In this document: piece after piece, positions 53,673 to 61,867 of the stretch
How the letters are laid out: the number at the start of each line of letters is the position of its first letter
How positions within the stretch are numbered: the stretch's first letter is position 1
Assembly: GCF_900106695.1 (NCBI RefSeq)
Contig: NZ_FNMZ01000001.1
Location: 620,001-684,000, forward strand
Reading direction: 5' to 3'
Length of the DNA stretch: 64,000 nt
Origin: Albimonas donghaensis
Lineage (GTDB): Bacteria; Pseudomonadota; Alphaproteobacteria; Rhodobacterales; Rhodobacteraceae
Notes under the pieces: model-generated
Told to the model about the DNA's origin: nothing
The model's input: the letters and a program-made list of their open reading frames with translations, nothing else
The model's database searches: none
Position numbers and translations under genes: made by a program

Positions 53673-54544
53673 GCGACGCGGATCCCCTGCTGGAGACCGA
53701 GGCCCTGACGCTTCGCCATGGCGGGGTGGTGGCGCTTCGCGACATGAATTTCGCGATCCGGCCGGGGGAGATCGTGACCCTGGTCGGGCCCAACGGCTCG
53801 GGCAAATCCAGCTTCCTCAGGGCGCTGGCGGGGGCGCTGAAGCCGGCCTCGGGGCGCATCCGGCGGCGGGCCGGGCTGCGGCTGGGCTACGTGCCGCAGA
53901 GCCTCGCCATCGACCCGACCCTGCCGCTCAGCGTGGACCGGTTCCTGCGGCTGGCGGGCGAGCGGTCCCGCGCCCTGCGCGATGCGGCGCTGGCGCGGGC
54001 CGGGGCGCAGGGCTTGTCGGACCGGCGGATGTCGGGGCTTTCGGGCGGGCAGTTCCAGCGGGCCCTGCTGGCGCACGCCCTGCTGCGGCGCCCCGACCTG
54101 CTGTTGCTGGACGAGCCGACGCAGGGGCTGGATCAGCCGGGCGCCGCGTCGTTCTACCGGCTGGTGGCGGAGCTGCGCGACGAGCTGGGCTGCGCGGTGC
54201 TGATGGTCAGCCACGACCTGCATGTGGTGATGAGCGCCTCGGACCGGGTGATCTGTCTGAACGGCCATGTCTGCTGCGAGGGCGCGCCGACGGTGGTGGC
54301 GGCGGCGCCGGAATATCGCGCGCTGTTCGGGATGGGCACGGGCGGGGCGCTGGCGCTGTATCGGCACGAGCATGACCATGACCATGACCCCGGGCATGAC
54401 CATAGCCACGACCTCGATCACGACCATGACCATGGGCCGGGCTGCGGTCATGACCACGGTCACGATCATGATCCCGGTCATGACCACGGGCACGGACACG
54501 GGCACGGCCGCGCGCCCGCGCCCCTGGCGGCGGGGAAGCGGTGA
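53669..54544 (+). CDS. znuC: Zinc ABC transporter ATPase ZnuC with His-rich tail
   Basis: A 291-residue ATPase. Walker A GPNGSGKS, signature [22 protein letters not shown], Walker [14 protein letters not shown] and the switch His in MVSHDLHVV are intact. After the ATPase fold, residues about 233-280 form a tail with 19 His alternating with Asp and Gly. Such a tail is normal in ZnuA but unusual in the cytoplasmic ATPase; it may bind zinc on the inside and sense or buffer the incoming metal. ATGA overlaps join it to zur and znuB. Confidence 0.93.
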   Translation: MSDADPLLETEALTLRHGGVVALRDMNFAIRPGEIVTLVGPNGSGKSSFLRALAGALKPASGRIRRRAGLRLGYVPQSLAIDPTLPLSVDRFLRLAGERSRALRDAALARAGAQGLSDRRMSGLSGGQFQRALLAHALLRRPDLLLLDEPTQGLDQPGAASFYRLVAELRDELGCAVLMVSHDLHVVMSASDRVICLNGHVCCEGAPTVVAAAPEYRALFGMGTGGALALYRHEHDHDHDPGHDHSHDLDHDHDHGPGCGHDHGHDHDPGHDHGHGHGHGRAPAPLAAGKR

Positions 54545-55365
54545 TGGGGTTCCTCGACGATTTCGTGGTCCGCGCGGGCCTGGCCGGGCTGGGCGTCGCG
54601 GCTGCGGCGGGGCCGTTGGGCTGTTTCGTGGTCTGGCGGCGCATGGCCTATTTCGGCGACGCCACCGCCCATGCGGCGATGCTGGGCGTGGCGCTGGCGC
54701 TGGCGGCGGAGATCCCGGTCTTCGCCGGCGTGCTGCTGGTGGTGCTGGCGGCGGCGGCGGGGATCGGGGCGGTCTCGGGCCGGACCTACGCCGCGGACAC
54801 GCTGCTGGGGGTGGCCGCGCATACCTCGCTGGCCGCGGGGCTGGTGGCGATGGCCTTCATTCCGGGCGCGCGCATGGACCTCACGGCTTGGCTCTTCGGC
54901 GACATTCTGGCGGTGAGCCAGGGGGATCTCGCGGCGATCTGGGGCGGGGCGGCGGCCTCCCTGGCGCTGCTGGCCTGGCGGTGGAACGGGCTCTTGTCCT
55001 CGACGCTGGCGCCGGAGCTGGCGGCGGCCGAGGGCCATGACCCGCGGCGCGAGCGGCTGATCCTGATGCTGGCGCTGGCGCTGCTGGTGGCGGCGGCGCT
55101 GAAGGTGGTGGGGGCGCTGCTGATCACCTCGCTGCTGGTGATCCCGGCGGCGGCGGCGCGCGCGCTGGCGGGCTCGCCCGAGGCGATGGCGGTCGGGGCG
55201 GCGCTGGTCGGCGCGCTGGCCGCGATCGGCGGGCTGGCGGCGAGCTGGGAATGGGACACGCCGGCGGGGCCCTCGGTGGTGCTCTGCGCGGCGGCGATCC
55301 TGGCGGCGGCGAATGTCGCGGCGGCGGTGAAGCGGGCGGCGGCGGGGCGCGCGGCGCGGGACTGA
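54544..55365 (+). CDS. znuB: Zinc ABC transporter permease ZnuB
   Basis: A 273-residue inner-membrane permease with about eight hydrophobic segments. Family marks are GCFVVWRRMAYFGDATAHAAMLGVAL, LLGVAAHTSLAAGLV, LFGDILAV and VVGALLITSLLVIPAAAARAL. It forms the zinc channel for ZnuA and ZnuC. ATG at 54544 overlaps the znuC stop by one base; an in-frame GTG lies directly before. Confidence 0.94.
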   Translation: MGFLDDFVVRAGLAGLGVAAAAGPLGCFVVWRRMAYFGDATAHAAMLGVALALAAEIPVFAGVLLVVLAAAAGIGAVSGRTYAADTLLGVAAHTSLAAGLVAMAFIPGARMDLTAWLFGDILAVSQGDLAAIWGGAAASLALLAWRWNGLLSSTLAPELAAAEGHDPRRERLILMLALALLVAAALKVVGALLITSLLVIPAAAARALAGSPEAMAVGAALVGALAAIGGLAASWEWDTPAGPSVVLCAAAILAAANVAAAVKRAAAGRAARD

Positions 55366-55730
55366 CGGCGCGCGCCGGTCGGTCGGGCGGCCTTTTTCCG
55401 AAGGCGCGGGGGCGTCGGTTTCCGCATCGGGATCGCGCCGCCGGCGATGCGCGGCCGGGTCCGCCGCGCGATGCGGGGGGCGAAATCGGACCGACGGCCT
55501 TCTGCGAGCCCCCCCGGATCAGCCCCGCCCGTCGCGGTGAGGCGCGACGGGGGCGGCGCGCTGGTGCGCTCGGAGACCGGAGACGCGGGTCTGTCCCGGG
55601 CCCTGCGCGGACGCATTGCGGCTTGCCAATCGTCTGGCCGGGGGCGAAGTGCAGCACAGGTCTTGTTTCCGCGGTCGAGGGCCGCTCGACGGTTGCGGGA
55701 TCGGGATGCAGGCGGGAAGGAGCGGGCGCG
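55366..55730. other. Gap between znuB and the MFS gene
   Basis: 365 bases. A weak hairpin (GCCG/CGGC) followed by TTTTT (55393-55397) may end the znu transcript. Further on the sequence is GC-rich with no gene motif; the MFS promoter must be here, but I see no clear boxes. Confidence 0.4.
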
Positions 55731-57029
55731 ATGCGGTCGGACATGACGGAAGACCCCTCGGCGGTCGGCGGAAGCCCCGGCGGCGCTCCCGGCGCGATCC
55801 CGGCCGCCCCGGTCGGCGGCGGCGGGGCGATCCGCGACGCGGGCCTTGGGCGGGTGGCGACGCTGCTGCTGGTCTCCTCGCTCACCATCATGGCGAGCAC
55901 GGTGATCTCGCCGGGCCTGCCGGGGATGGAGGCCGCGCTGGCGGGCGACGACCCCCGCGCCGCGCTGATGATCCGCCTCGCGCTGTCCCTGCCGGGCCTG
56001 TTCGTGGCGCTCTGCGCGCCGCTGGTGGGCTGGGTCGCGGATCGGCGCGGGCGGCGGGTGATCATGCTGGCGGGCATCGTGCTCTACGCGCTGGCGGGGA
56101 CCTCTGGCCTCTGGGTCGAGGGGCTGGAGGCCCTGCTGATCGGGCGCGCGTTCCTCGGGGCCTCGGTGGCGATGCTGATGACGGCGGCGTCGGCGATGGC
56201 GGGGGACCTGTTCACGGGACCGACGCGGGAGAAGTTCCTGGGCCTGCAATCCTCCTCCATGGGTCTGGCGGGGCTGGTGTTCCTCACCTGCGGCGGGATG
56301 CTGGCCGAGACCGGCTGGCGCGCGCCCTTCGCGATCTACGGGGCGGCGCTGGCGATCCTGCCGGCGGCGCTGATCCTGCTGCCCGAGACGTTGCGGCGCG
56401 CGGCGCCCGCGGTCTCGGCCGGGCCGACGGCGGCGCCGGCGGGGCCGGAGGCGCGGGCCATCGGGCCCGGCGTGGCGCTGCTGGTGTTCATCGCGCTGGC
56501 CAACAGCGTGCTGTTCTACTTCCTGCCGGTGCAGCTGCCCTTCCTGCTGCGCCATATCGGCGTGGCGGGGCCCGGCGACGCGGGGCTGGCGCTGGGGGTG
56601 TTCACGCTGATGTCCTCGGCGGCCTCGCTGCTTTGCGCGCGGATCCGGCGGCGGGTGTCGGCAGGGGGCGTGTTCGGGCTGGCCTTCGCGGTGATGGCGC
56701 TGGGCTTCGTGGTGATCGCCATGGCCGAGCGGATGGACGGCGGGCTGATGCAGGTGGGGCTGGGGGCCGCGCTTTCGGGGCTGGGCGTCGGGCTGGTGAT
56801 GCCGACGCTGTTCAACACCGCCATCGGGCTCGCCCCCGTCGCGCAGCGCGGCCGGGTGGCGGGGATGACCACGGCGGGGGTGTTCCTGGGCCAGTTCCTC
56901 AGCCCCATGGTCAGCCAGCCGGGCGCCGACGCTTGGGGCTATCCGGGGGCGTTCCTGGGCGGCGCGGTCCTGCTGCTGGCCATGGCCGCGGTCGGGCTGG
57001 GCGCGCGGCGGCTGCTGGCGGGCGGGTAG
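55731..57029 (+). CDS. MFS transporter, drug-efflux type
   Basis: A 432-residue major facilitator with about twelve transmembrane helices after a 40-residue Gly/Pro-rich lead. The loop 2-3 motif is GWVADRRGRRVIMLAGIVLYAL, close to the MFS signature A. Other parts are ISPGLPGMEAAL and the C-half FNTAIGLAPVAQRGRVAGM. This resembles DHA1 proton-driven exporters for drugs or metabolites. GGAAGGAG precedes the ATG. It follows the zinc operon by 365 bases and is probably independent of it. Confidence 0.85.
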   Translation: MRSDMTEDPSAVGGSPGGAPGAIPAAPVGGGGAIRDAGLGRVATLLLVSSLTIMASTVISPGLPGMEAALAGDDPRAALMIRLALSLPGLFVALCAPLVGWVADRRGRRVIMLAGIVLYALAGTSGLWVEGLEALLIGRAFLGASVAMLMTAASAMAGDLFTGPTREKFLGLQSSSMGLAGLVFLTCGGMLAETGWRAPFAIYGAALAILPAALILLPETLRRAAPAVSAGPTAAPAGPEARAIGPGVALLVFIALANSVLFYFLPVQLPFLLRHIGVAGPGDAGLALGVFTLMSSAASLLCARIRRRVSAGGVFGLAFAVMALGFVVIAMAERMDGGLMQVGLGAALSGLGVGLVMPTLFNTAIGLAPVAQRGRVAGMTTAGVFLGQFLSPMVSQPGADAWGYPGAFLGGAVLLLAMAAVGLGARRLLAGG

Positions 57030-57044
57030 AGGGGGTCGGGGCGG

Positions 57045-57068
57045 GCGCCCCCTCTGGCGCCCCCTCTG
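57045..57068. repeat. 12-bp tandem duplication
   Basis: GCGCCCCCTCTG at 57045-57056 and again at 57057-57068, in the gap between the MFS and enoyl-CoA hydratase genes. With AGGGGG upstream it may fold as a terminator stem. Confidence 0.6.
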
Positions 57069-57126
57069 GCGTCCATGCTTCGGCCGCCTTATGGTCCGCG
57101 TAAAATCACGCCGGAGGAGCCCAGCC

Positions 57127-57894
57127 ATGACCCTGATCCGCACCGAGACCGAGGGCCGCGTCCGCCGCCTGATCCTCGACGCGCCGCCGATGAACGCGAT
57201 GACCCTGCCGCTGCTGGACGAGCTGCTGGCCGCCTATCGCGCGGCCGCCGCCGACGACGCGGTGCGGGCGGTGGTCCTGCAATCCTCCTCGCCCAAGATC
57301 TTCTGCGCGGGGCTCGACCTGAAGCTGCTGCGCGAAGAGGGGGCCAAGGGGGTGCGGGCGCTGCTTCAGCGGCTCTATCTCGACATGCTCGACGTGCAGC
57401 ACACCATGGGCAAGCCGACCATCGCCGCGGTCTCGGGCGCTGCGCGCGGGGGCGGGATGACCCTGTCGATCACCTGCAACTGCATCGTGGCCGACGAAAC
57501 CGCGTCCTTCGGCTATCCCGAACTGGACAACGGCCTGATCCCGGCCATCCATTTCGTGCATCTCCCCCGCCAGATCGGCCGCCACCGGGCGTTCGAGCTG
57601 CTGTTCTCCGGCCGCTCCTTCGATGCGGCGGAGGCGGAGCGGATCGGCCTTGTGGTCAAGGTCGCCAAGGGCGCCGGCGCCCATGACGCCGCGATGGAGC
57701 TGGCCGAGAGCTTCGCCCGCCAGCCCCCCGAGGCCACCCGCGTCGCCCATGCCGCCTTCATGCGGGCGCAGGACATGGATTTCCGGCGCGAGGTCGCGGA
57801 CGTGACCGAGACCTTCATCAACGTCTCCCAGACCGAGGAGACGCAGGAAGGCCTGACCGCCTTCATCGAAAAGCGCCCCCCCGCCTGGCGCTGA
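57127..57894 (+). CDS. Enoyl-CoA hydratase/isomerase family protein
   Basis: A 255-residue crotonase-fold protein. The oxyanion-hole regions are KIFCAGLDLKLL and SGAARGGGMTLSITCNCIVA, and FGYPELDNGLIPAIHF is the third conserved block. The usual two Glu of enoyl-CoA hydratase are not both evident (one position falls at PELDNG), so isomerase or another crotonase reaction is possible. GGAGGAG precedes the ATG at 57127. It stands alone on the plus strand, although an acyl-CoA operon lies 2.5 kb away on the other strand. Confidence 0.85.
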   Translation: MTLIRTETEGRVRRLILDAPPMNAMTLPLLDELLAAYRAAAADDAVRAVVLQSSSPKIFCAGLDLKLLREEGAKGVRALLQRLYLDMLDVQHTMGKPTIAAVSGAARGGGMTLSITCNCIVADETASFGYPELDNGLIPAIHFVHLPRQIGRHRAFELLFSGRSFDAAEAERIGLVVKVAKGAGAHDAAMELAESFARQPPEATRVAHAAFMRAQDMDFRREVADVTETFINVSQTEETQEGLTAFIEKRPPAWR

Positions 57895-57996
57895 GCCGCG
57901 GGGAGGGGGCGGGCCGGGGCTTGCGTCGGGGCTTGCGCCAGGACGGGAACGGGTGGAACATTCGCGGAACATTTCCCCGATTCCGGAGCCCCCCCG

Positions 57997-58455
57997 ATGG
58001 ACCCCGCCCCCATGCGCCCCTGCATCAGCATGATCACCCTCGGGGTCTCGGACCTGCCCCGGTCCGTGGCCTTCTACCTCGGCCTGGGCTTCCCGCAGCT
58101 GGAGAGCCCGCCGAGCGTGGCCTTCTTCACCCTGCAGGGGACCTGGCTGGGCCTGTTCCCGCGGACGGATCTGCTGAAGGACGCGGGGCTGCCCCCGTCC
58201 GAGGCCTCGACGGCGGGGGCTGTCGGGTCGCCGGGCTTCAGCCTGTCGCACAACGTGGCGACGCAGGCGGAGGTGCGCGCGGTCCACGCCGCGGCGCTGG
58301 CGGCCGGAGGGACGGAGGCCAAGGGCCCGGTCCAGGCCGAATGGGGCGGGTTCCACAGCTATTTCCGCGATCCCGACGGGCATCTGTGGGAGATCGCGCA
58401 TAACCCGTTCTTCTGGGTCGGTCCGAAGCCGGAGGCGGCGGCGGCGGCGTCCTAG
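57997..58455 (+). CDS. VOC family (glyoxalase-like) protein
   Basis: A 152-residue vicinal-oxygen-chelate protein: ISMITLGVSDLPRSVAFYLGLGF opens the first beta-alpha-beta-beta-beta module and FHSYFRDPDGHLWEIAHNP closes the second, with the conserved metal-type Glu in WEIA. Function is not predictable; candidates are lyase, dioxygenase-like or antibiotic-binding proteins. It converges on the MarC gene, eight bases between stops. Confidence 0.85.
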   Translation: MDPAPMRPCISMITLGVSDLPRSVAFYLGLGFPQLESPPSVAFFTLQGTWLGLFPRTDLLKDAGLPPSEASTAGAVGSPGFSLSHNVATQAEVRAVHAAALAAGGTEAKGPVQAEWGGFHSYFRDPDGHLWEIAHNPFFWVGPKPEAAAAAS

Positions 58456-58463
58456 CGCGCGCC

Positions 58464-59099
58464 TCAGAGCCGTCCGAACAGCTGCGTCTGCGCCAGCCCG
58501 TCGAGCATGAACTGCACGGCGAGCCCGGCGAGCAGCACGCCCATGACGCGGGCGATCACATGCACGCCGGTGCGGCCCAGCAGCTTGAGGATCTGGCCGG
58601 CGAGCAGCATGCAGGCGAGCCCGACCCCCAGCACGGCGACGATGGCGCCGACGACCATGGCCTGCTCGGTCAGGTCGCCGGAGCGCTCGGCCATCAGCAG
58701 CACCACCGCGCCCATGGCGCCGGGCCCGGCGAGCAGGGGGGTGGCGAGCGGGAAGGTGGCGATGTCGGGGCGGCTGACCGCTTCGGCCAGCTCCTCGGAG
58801 GTGGTGGTGGAGGCGCCGGACGGCCGGGCGAAGACCAGGTCGATGGCGATGAGCAGCAGGAGGATGCCGCCGCCGATGCGCAGGGCGGCGAGCGAGATGC
58901 CGAACGTGTCCAGCATGGCTTTGCCGAAGATGGCGAAGGCGAGCAGGATGAACGCGGCGATGGCGACCCCGCGCAGGGCGGTGGCGCGGCGTTCGCGCGA
59001 GGACATGGAGCCGGTGAGCGAGGCGAAGACCACGCCCACATCCAGCGGACCGATGGTGGCGAAGAGGGTCGCGAAGGCGACGACGGCGGTGTCCCACAT
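58464..59099 (-). CDS. MarC family integral membrane protein
   Basis: A 211-residue inner-membrane protein with six hydrophobic segments, the MarC pattern: FATLFATIGPLDVGVVFASLT at the start, LRIGGGILLLLIAIDLVF, and FPLATPLLAGPGAMGAVVLL in the middle. Despite the name, E. coli MarC is not a proven drug pump; the role is unknown. ATG at 59099 is preferred to 59138 because AAAGGGGG precedes it and the first helix starts there. Confidence 0.88.
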   Translation of the reverse strand: MWDTAVVAFATLFATIGPLDVGVVFASLTGSMSSRERRATALRGVAIAAFILLAFAIFGKAMLDTFGISLAALRIGGGILLLLIAIDLVFARPSGASTTTSEELAEAVSRPDIATFPLATPLLAGPGAMGAVVLLMAERSGDLTEQAMVVGAIVAVLGVGLACMLLAGQILKLLGRTGVHVIARVMGVLLAGLAVQFMLDGLAQTQLFGRL

Positions 59100-59325
59100 G
59101 CGGCGCGTGCCCCCTTTTTGCCTCGGCGCGAGGCTCACAGTGGACCGGACGCGGCGGGAAGTTAAGGGCGAAGCCGGGGGCGGGGCAGGGTGTCGCCCTC
59201 TGGAAGCGGGGTGCGGGACGGGGACGGGCGCTCCGTCCCTGCGGGACGCTCGCCCCGCCCGCCGTCCCCCCGATGGGGTCAGGAGGGGGCGTCAGGGATA
59301 CGGATGCGGCGGCGCGTGGGCTCGC

Positions 59326-60237
59326 CTAGAGCCCCAGCAGGGCCTTGGCCTCGGTCAGTTTCGCGCGGCGATCTTCGAGGCCCGTCAGGCCGCCGGTGAT
59401 CAGCTTCGTCACCCTGGACAGGTCGTCAGCGTCGGCCGCCGCGTTGACCTCGCGGTTCGCCCAGTAGGCGGCGGCGACCAACAGGGCGATGTTGGGTTCG
59501 GAGGCGGCGTCGGGATTGGAAAGGACATCGACGCCGGTCTGTTCGGTGATGCGCGCATAGTTCGCCCTGCCGACGATCTGGATGAAGCCGCGCCCCTTGT
59601 AGCGTCGCCCGTCGCCGGGTTCGGTGTTGCCCAGGTCGGTCCGCCCTTCATAGGCGTCGCCGGAGGCGCGCTCGGCCATGATGCGGAACCGCGAGGTCTC
59701 ATGGGCGACCTGGGCCATGAAATGCGCAAGCCGCAGCGGCGTGTCGGTGATGCCGAAGCCCGCGAGGATGAAGCCGCCGATGCCGAGCAAGGCGGCGCGC
59801 GCATCCTCGCGCGCGTCGGGGGCGAAGGCGTCGATGAAGGCCGCATCGATCCGGACCCGGTTGGCCAGGGTGGCGGGCTCGGGCAGGAAGGACGGCGCGG
59901 ACAGGTCGCCGTTTTCGATCCGGTCGATCTCTCGCTGGGCGTAGGCGCGGACCTGGGAGATGTTCAACCCGTCGAGCAGGCCCACATCGGCGTAGAAAAG
60001 AAGCGAGCGGGCGCGGGCGTCGAGGCTGTCCGCCTCAAGCGCCCGGTCGATCAGCGTGTTGGAGTATTTCAGCTTCTCGAGGTTGATCGAGCCGGACTGC
60101 TCGGTCTCCGCTTTCCGGAGGTCGAGATGGCCGGTGAAATAGGCCGCGGCGAGCGTGGCGGCCGCCGCCAGCGCCGGGGCGCCGATGGCATTGAACAGGC
60201 GCAGCGACAAGCCGTCCTCCGCCGTGTCCCTGCACAT
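59326..60237 (-). CDS. Membrane-anchored GH19-type lysozyme-like protein
   Basis: A 303-residue protein. Residues 12-36 (LFNAIGAPALAAAATLAAAYF and onward) form one membrane segment. A helical middle region (LEKLKYSNTLIDRALEADSLDARARSLLFY) follows. From about residue 165 it matches the chitinase-class-I/GH19 fold used by many phage endolysins: LAHFMAQVAHETSRFRIMAERA (catalytic Glu), then DLGNTEPGDGRRYKGRGFIQ and VGRANYARITEQTG. It may cut peptidoglycan near the inner membrane. No phage genes are around it. GGAGGGGGAGA stands before the ATG. Confidence 0.78.
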   Translation of the reverse strand: MCRDTAEDGLSLRLFNAIGAPALAAAATLAAAYFTGHLDLRKAETEQSGSINLEKLKYSNTLIDRALEADSLDARARSLLFYADVGLLDGLNISQVRAYAQREIDRIENGDLSAPSFLPEPATLANRVRIDAAFIDAFAPDAREDARAALLGIGGFILAGFGITDTPLRLAHFMAQVAHETSRFRIMAERASGDAYEGRTDLGNTEPGDGRRYKGRGFIQIVGRANYARITEQTGVDVLSNPDAASEPNIALLVAAAYWANREVNAAADADDLSRVTKLITGGLTGLEDRRAKLTEAKALLGL

Positions 60238-60297
60238 GTCCGTCTCCCCCTCCGGTTCGGCGCCCCGCGCCGCGCGGGAACAAGCCTAGCACCGAAT

Positions 60298-60322
60298 GGC
60301 CCCGCCTGTCGCGGGCGGGGCC
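60298..60322. terminator. 9-bp hairpin after the acyl-CoA operon
   Basis: GGCCCCGCC (60298-60306) and GGCGGGGCC (60314-60322) pair around a seven-base loop, just beyond the acyl-CoA dehydrogenase stop. No T-run follows, so the terminator role is a guess. Confidence 0.4.
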
Positions 60323-60350
60323 GCCCGGCTGCCCGTCCCGGTCGCCCGCC

Positions 60351-61511
60351 TCAGAAACTCCGCGGCAGGCCGAGAACGTGCTCGGCGACGTAGCTGAGGA
60401 TCAGGTTGGTCGAGATCGGGGCGACCTGGTAGAGGCGGGTCTCGCGGAACTTGCGCTCCACGTCGTATTCCGCCGCGAAGCCGAAGCCGCCGTGGAACTG
60501 GATGCAGGCGTTGGCCGCCTCCCAGCTCGCGTCCGCCGCCAGCATCTTGGCCATGTTGGCCTGCGCGCCCGGGTTCACGCCGGCGTCGAACATCCGGCAG
60601 GCCTCGAACCGCATCAGGTCCGCGGCCTCGGTGTTCACATGCGCCCGCGCGATCGGGAACTGCACGCCCTGGTTCATGCCGATGGGACGGTCGAAGACGA
60701 TCCGCTCCTTCACATAGGCCGAGACCTTGTCGATGAACCAGCGCGCGTCCCCGATGCACTCGGCCGCGATCAGGGTGCGCTCGGCGTTCAGCCCGCCGAG
60801 GATGATCTTGAAGCCCTTGCCCTCCTCGCCGATCAGGTTCTCCTCGGGGATTTCGAGGTTGTCGAAGAACAGCTCGTTGGTCTCGTGGTTGACCATGTTG
60901 CGGATCGGGTTGACGGTCAGGCCATTGCCGATGGCCTCCTTGACGTCGACCATGAACACCGACAGGCCGTCGGACTTCTTCTTCACCTGATCCAGCGGCG
61001 TGGTGCGGGCCAGCAGCAGCATCAGCTCGGAATGCTGGACGCGGCTGATCCACACCTTCTGGCCGTTGACCACATACTTGTCGCCCTTCTTGACGGCGGT
61101 GGTCTTGAGCTTGGTGGTATCGGTGCCGGTGGTGGGCTCGGTCACCGCCATCGACTGCAGGCGCAGCTCGCCGGTGGCGATCTTGGGCAGCCAGCGGGCC
61201 TTCTGCTCGTCCGAGCCGCCGCGCAGCAGGGTGCCCATGTTGTACATCTGCCCGTGGCAGTGGCCGGCGTTGCCGCCCGAGCGGTTGATCTCCTCCATCA
61301 CGATGGAGGCCTCGGTCAGCCCGAGGCCCGAGCCGCCGAATTCCTCGGGGATCATGGCGGCGAGCCAGCCGGCCGACGTCAGCGCCTCGAGGAATTCCTC
61401 GGGATAGGTGGCGTGCTGGTCATGCTTGCGGTGGTATTCGTCGGGGAACTCGGCGCAGAGCGCGCGAAGGGCCTCGCGGAGTTCCATATGGGGGTCTTCG
61501 ATGCCGGACAT
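60351..61511 (-). CDS. Acyl-CoA dehydrogenase
   Basis: A 386-residue FAD enzyme that forms a trans-2,3 double bond in an acyl-CoA and passes electrons to electron-transfer flavoprotein. Family marks are MAVTEPTTGTDTTKLKTTAVKKGDKYVVNGQKVW, broken only by its own turn, and IQFHGGFGFAAEYDVERKFRETRLYQVAPISTNLI. The catalytic base position near YQVAPIS lacks an obvious Glu at that spot, as in several subfamilies where the base lies elsewhere. Last gene of the minus-strand acyl-CoA operon. Chain length is unknown. Confidence 0.92.
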   Translation of the reverse strand: MSGIEDPHMELREALRALCAEFPDEYHRKHDQHATYPEEFLEALTSAGWLAAMIPEEFGGSGLGLTEASIVMEEINRSGGNAGHCHGQMYNMGTLLRGGSDEQKARWLPKIATGELRLQSMAVTEPTTGTDTTKLKTTAVKKGDKYVVNGQKVWISRVQHSELMLLLARTTPLDQVKKKSDGLSVFMVDVKEAIGNGLTVNPIRNMVNHETNELFFDNLEIPEENLIGEEGKGFKIILGGLNAERTLIAAECIGDARWFIDKVSAYVKERIVFDRPIGMNQGVQFPIARAHVNTEAADLMRFEACRMFDAGVNPGAQANMAKMLAADASWEAANACIQFHGGFGFAAEYDVERKFRETRLYQVAPISTNLILSYVAEHVLGLPRSF

Positions 61512-61543
61512 GGGCGATTTCCTTTCGGGGGCGGCCGCGCGGG

Positions 61544-61867
61544 TCAGCGCGGCGAGAAGACGGGAAGGGCGCGGCCCGCGATGTCGCGGACCTCGCCGGT
61601 CACCTGCGCGCCGATGGGCGCGGGGGCGGTGAGATGGGCCATGACGCGCGGACCTTCGGCGAGGTCGACCAGCGCGATCAGGTAGGGGGCGATGGCGCGG
61701 AAGGTCTCGTCGGGGGCGCGCTCGACGCGGGTGACGGACCAGACCGTGCCCTGGCCCGAGGCGGGCCGGGTCTCGGGCCCGGCATGGCCGCAGCCGGGGC
61801 AGAGCTGCCGGGGCAGATACCAGGTCTTGGCGCAGGCGGGGCAGGACTGGATCTCGATGCCGCTCAT
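61544..61867 (-). CDS. DUF35 zinc-ribbon/OB-fold protein
   Basis: A 107-residue protein. The N-terminal rubredoxin-like ribbon has four Cys in CPACAKTW and CPGCGHAG, then an OB fold (GTVWSVTRVERAP, PYLIALVDLAEGPRVMAHL). DUF35 proteins pair with thiolase-fold partners, for example ChsH2 with Ltp2 in steroid side-chain cleavage, where they help bind acyl-CoA. ATG at 61867 overlaps the stop of the thiolase gene by four bases, which fits a two-protein complex. Confidence 0.9.
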   Translation of the reverse strand: MSGIEIQSCPACAKTWYLPRQLCPGCGHAGPETRPASGQGTVWSVTRVERAPDETFRAIAPYLIALVDLAEGPRVMAHLTAPAPIGAQVTGEVRDIAGRALPVFSPR

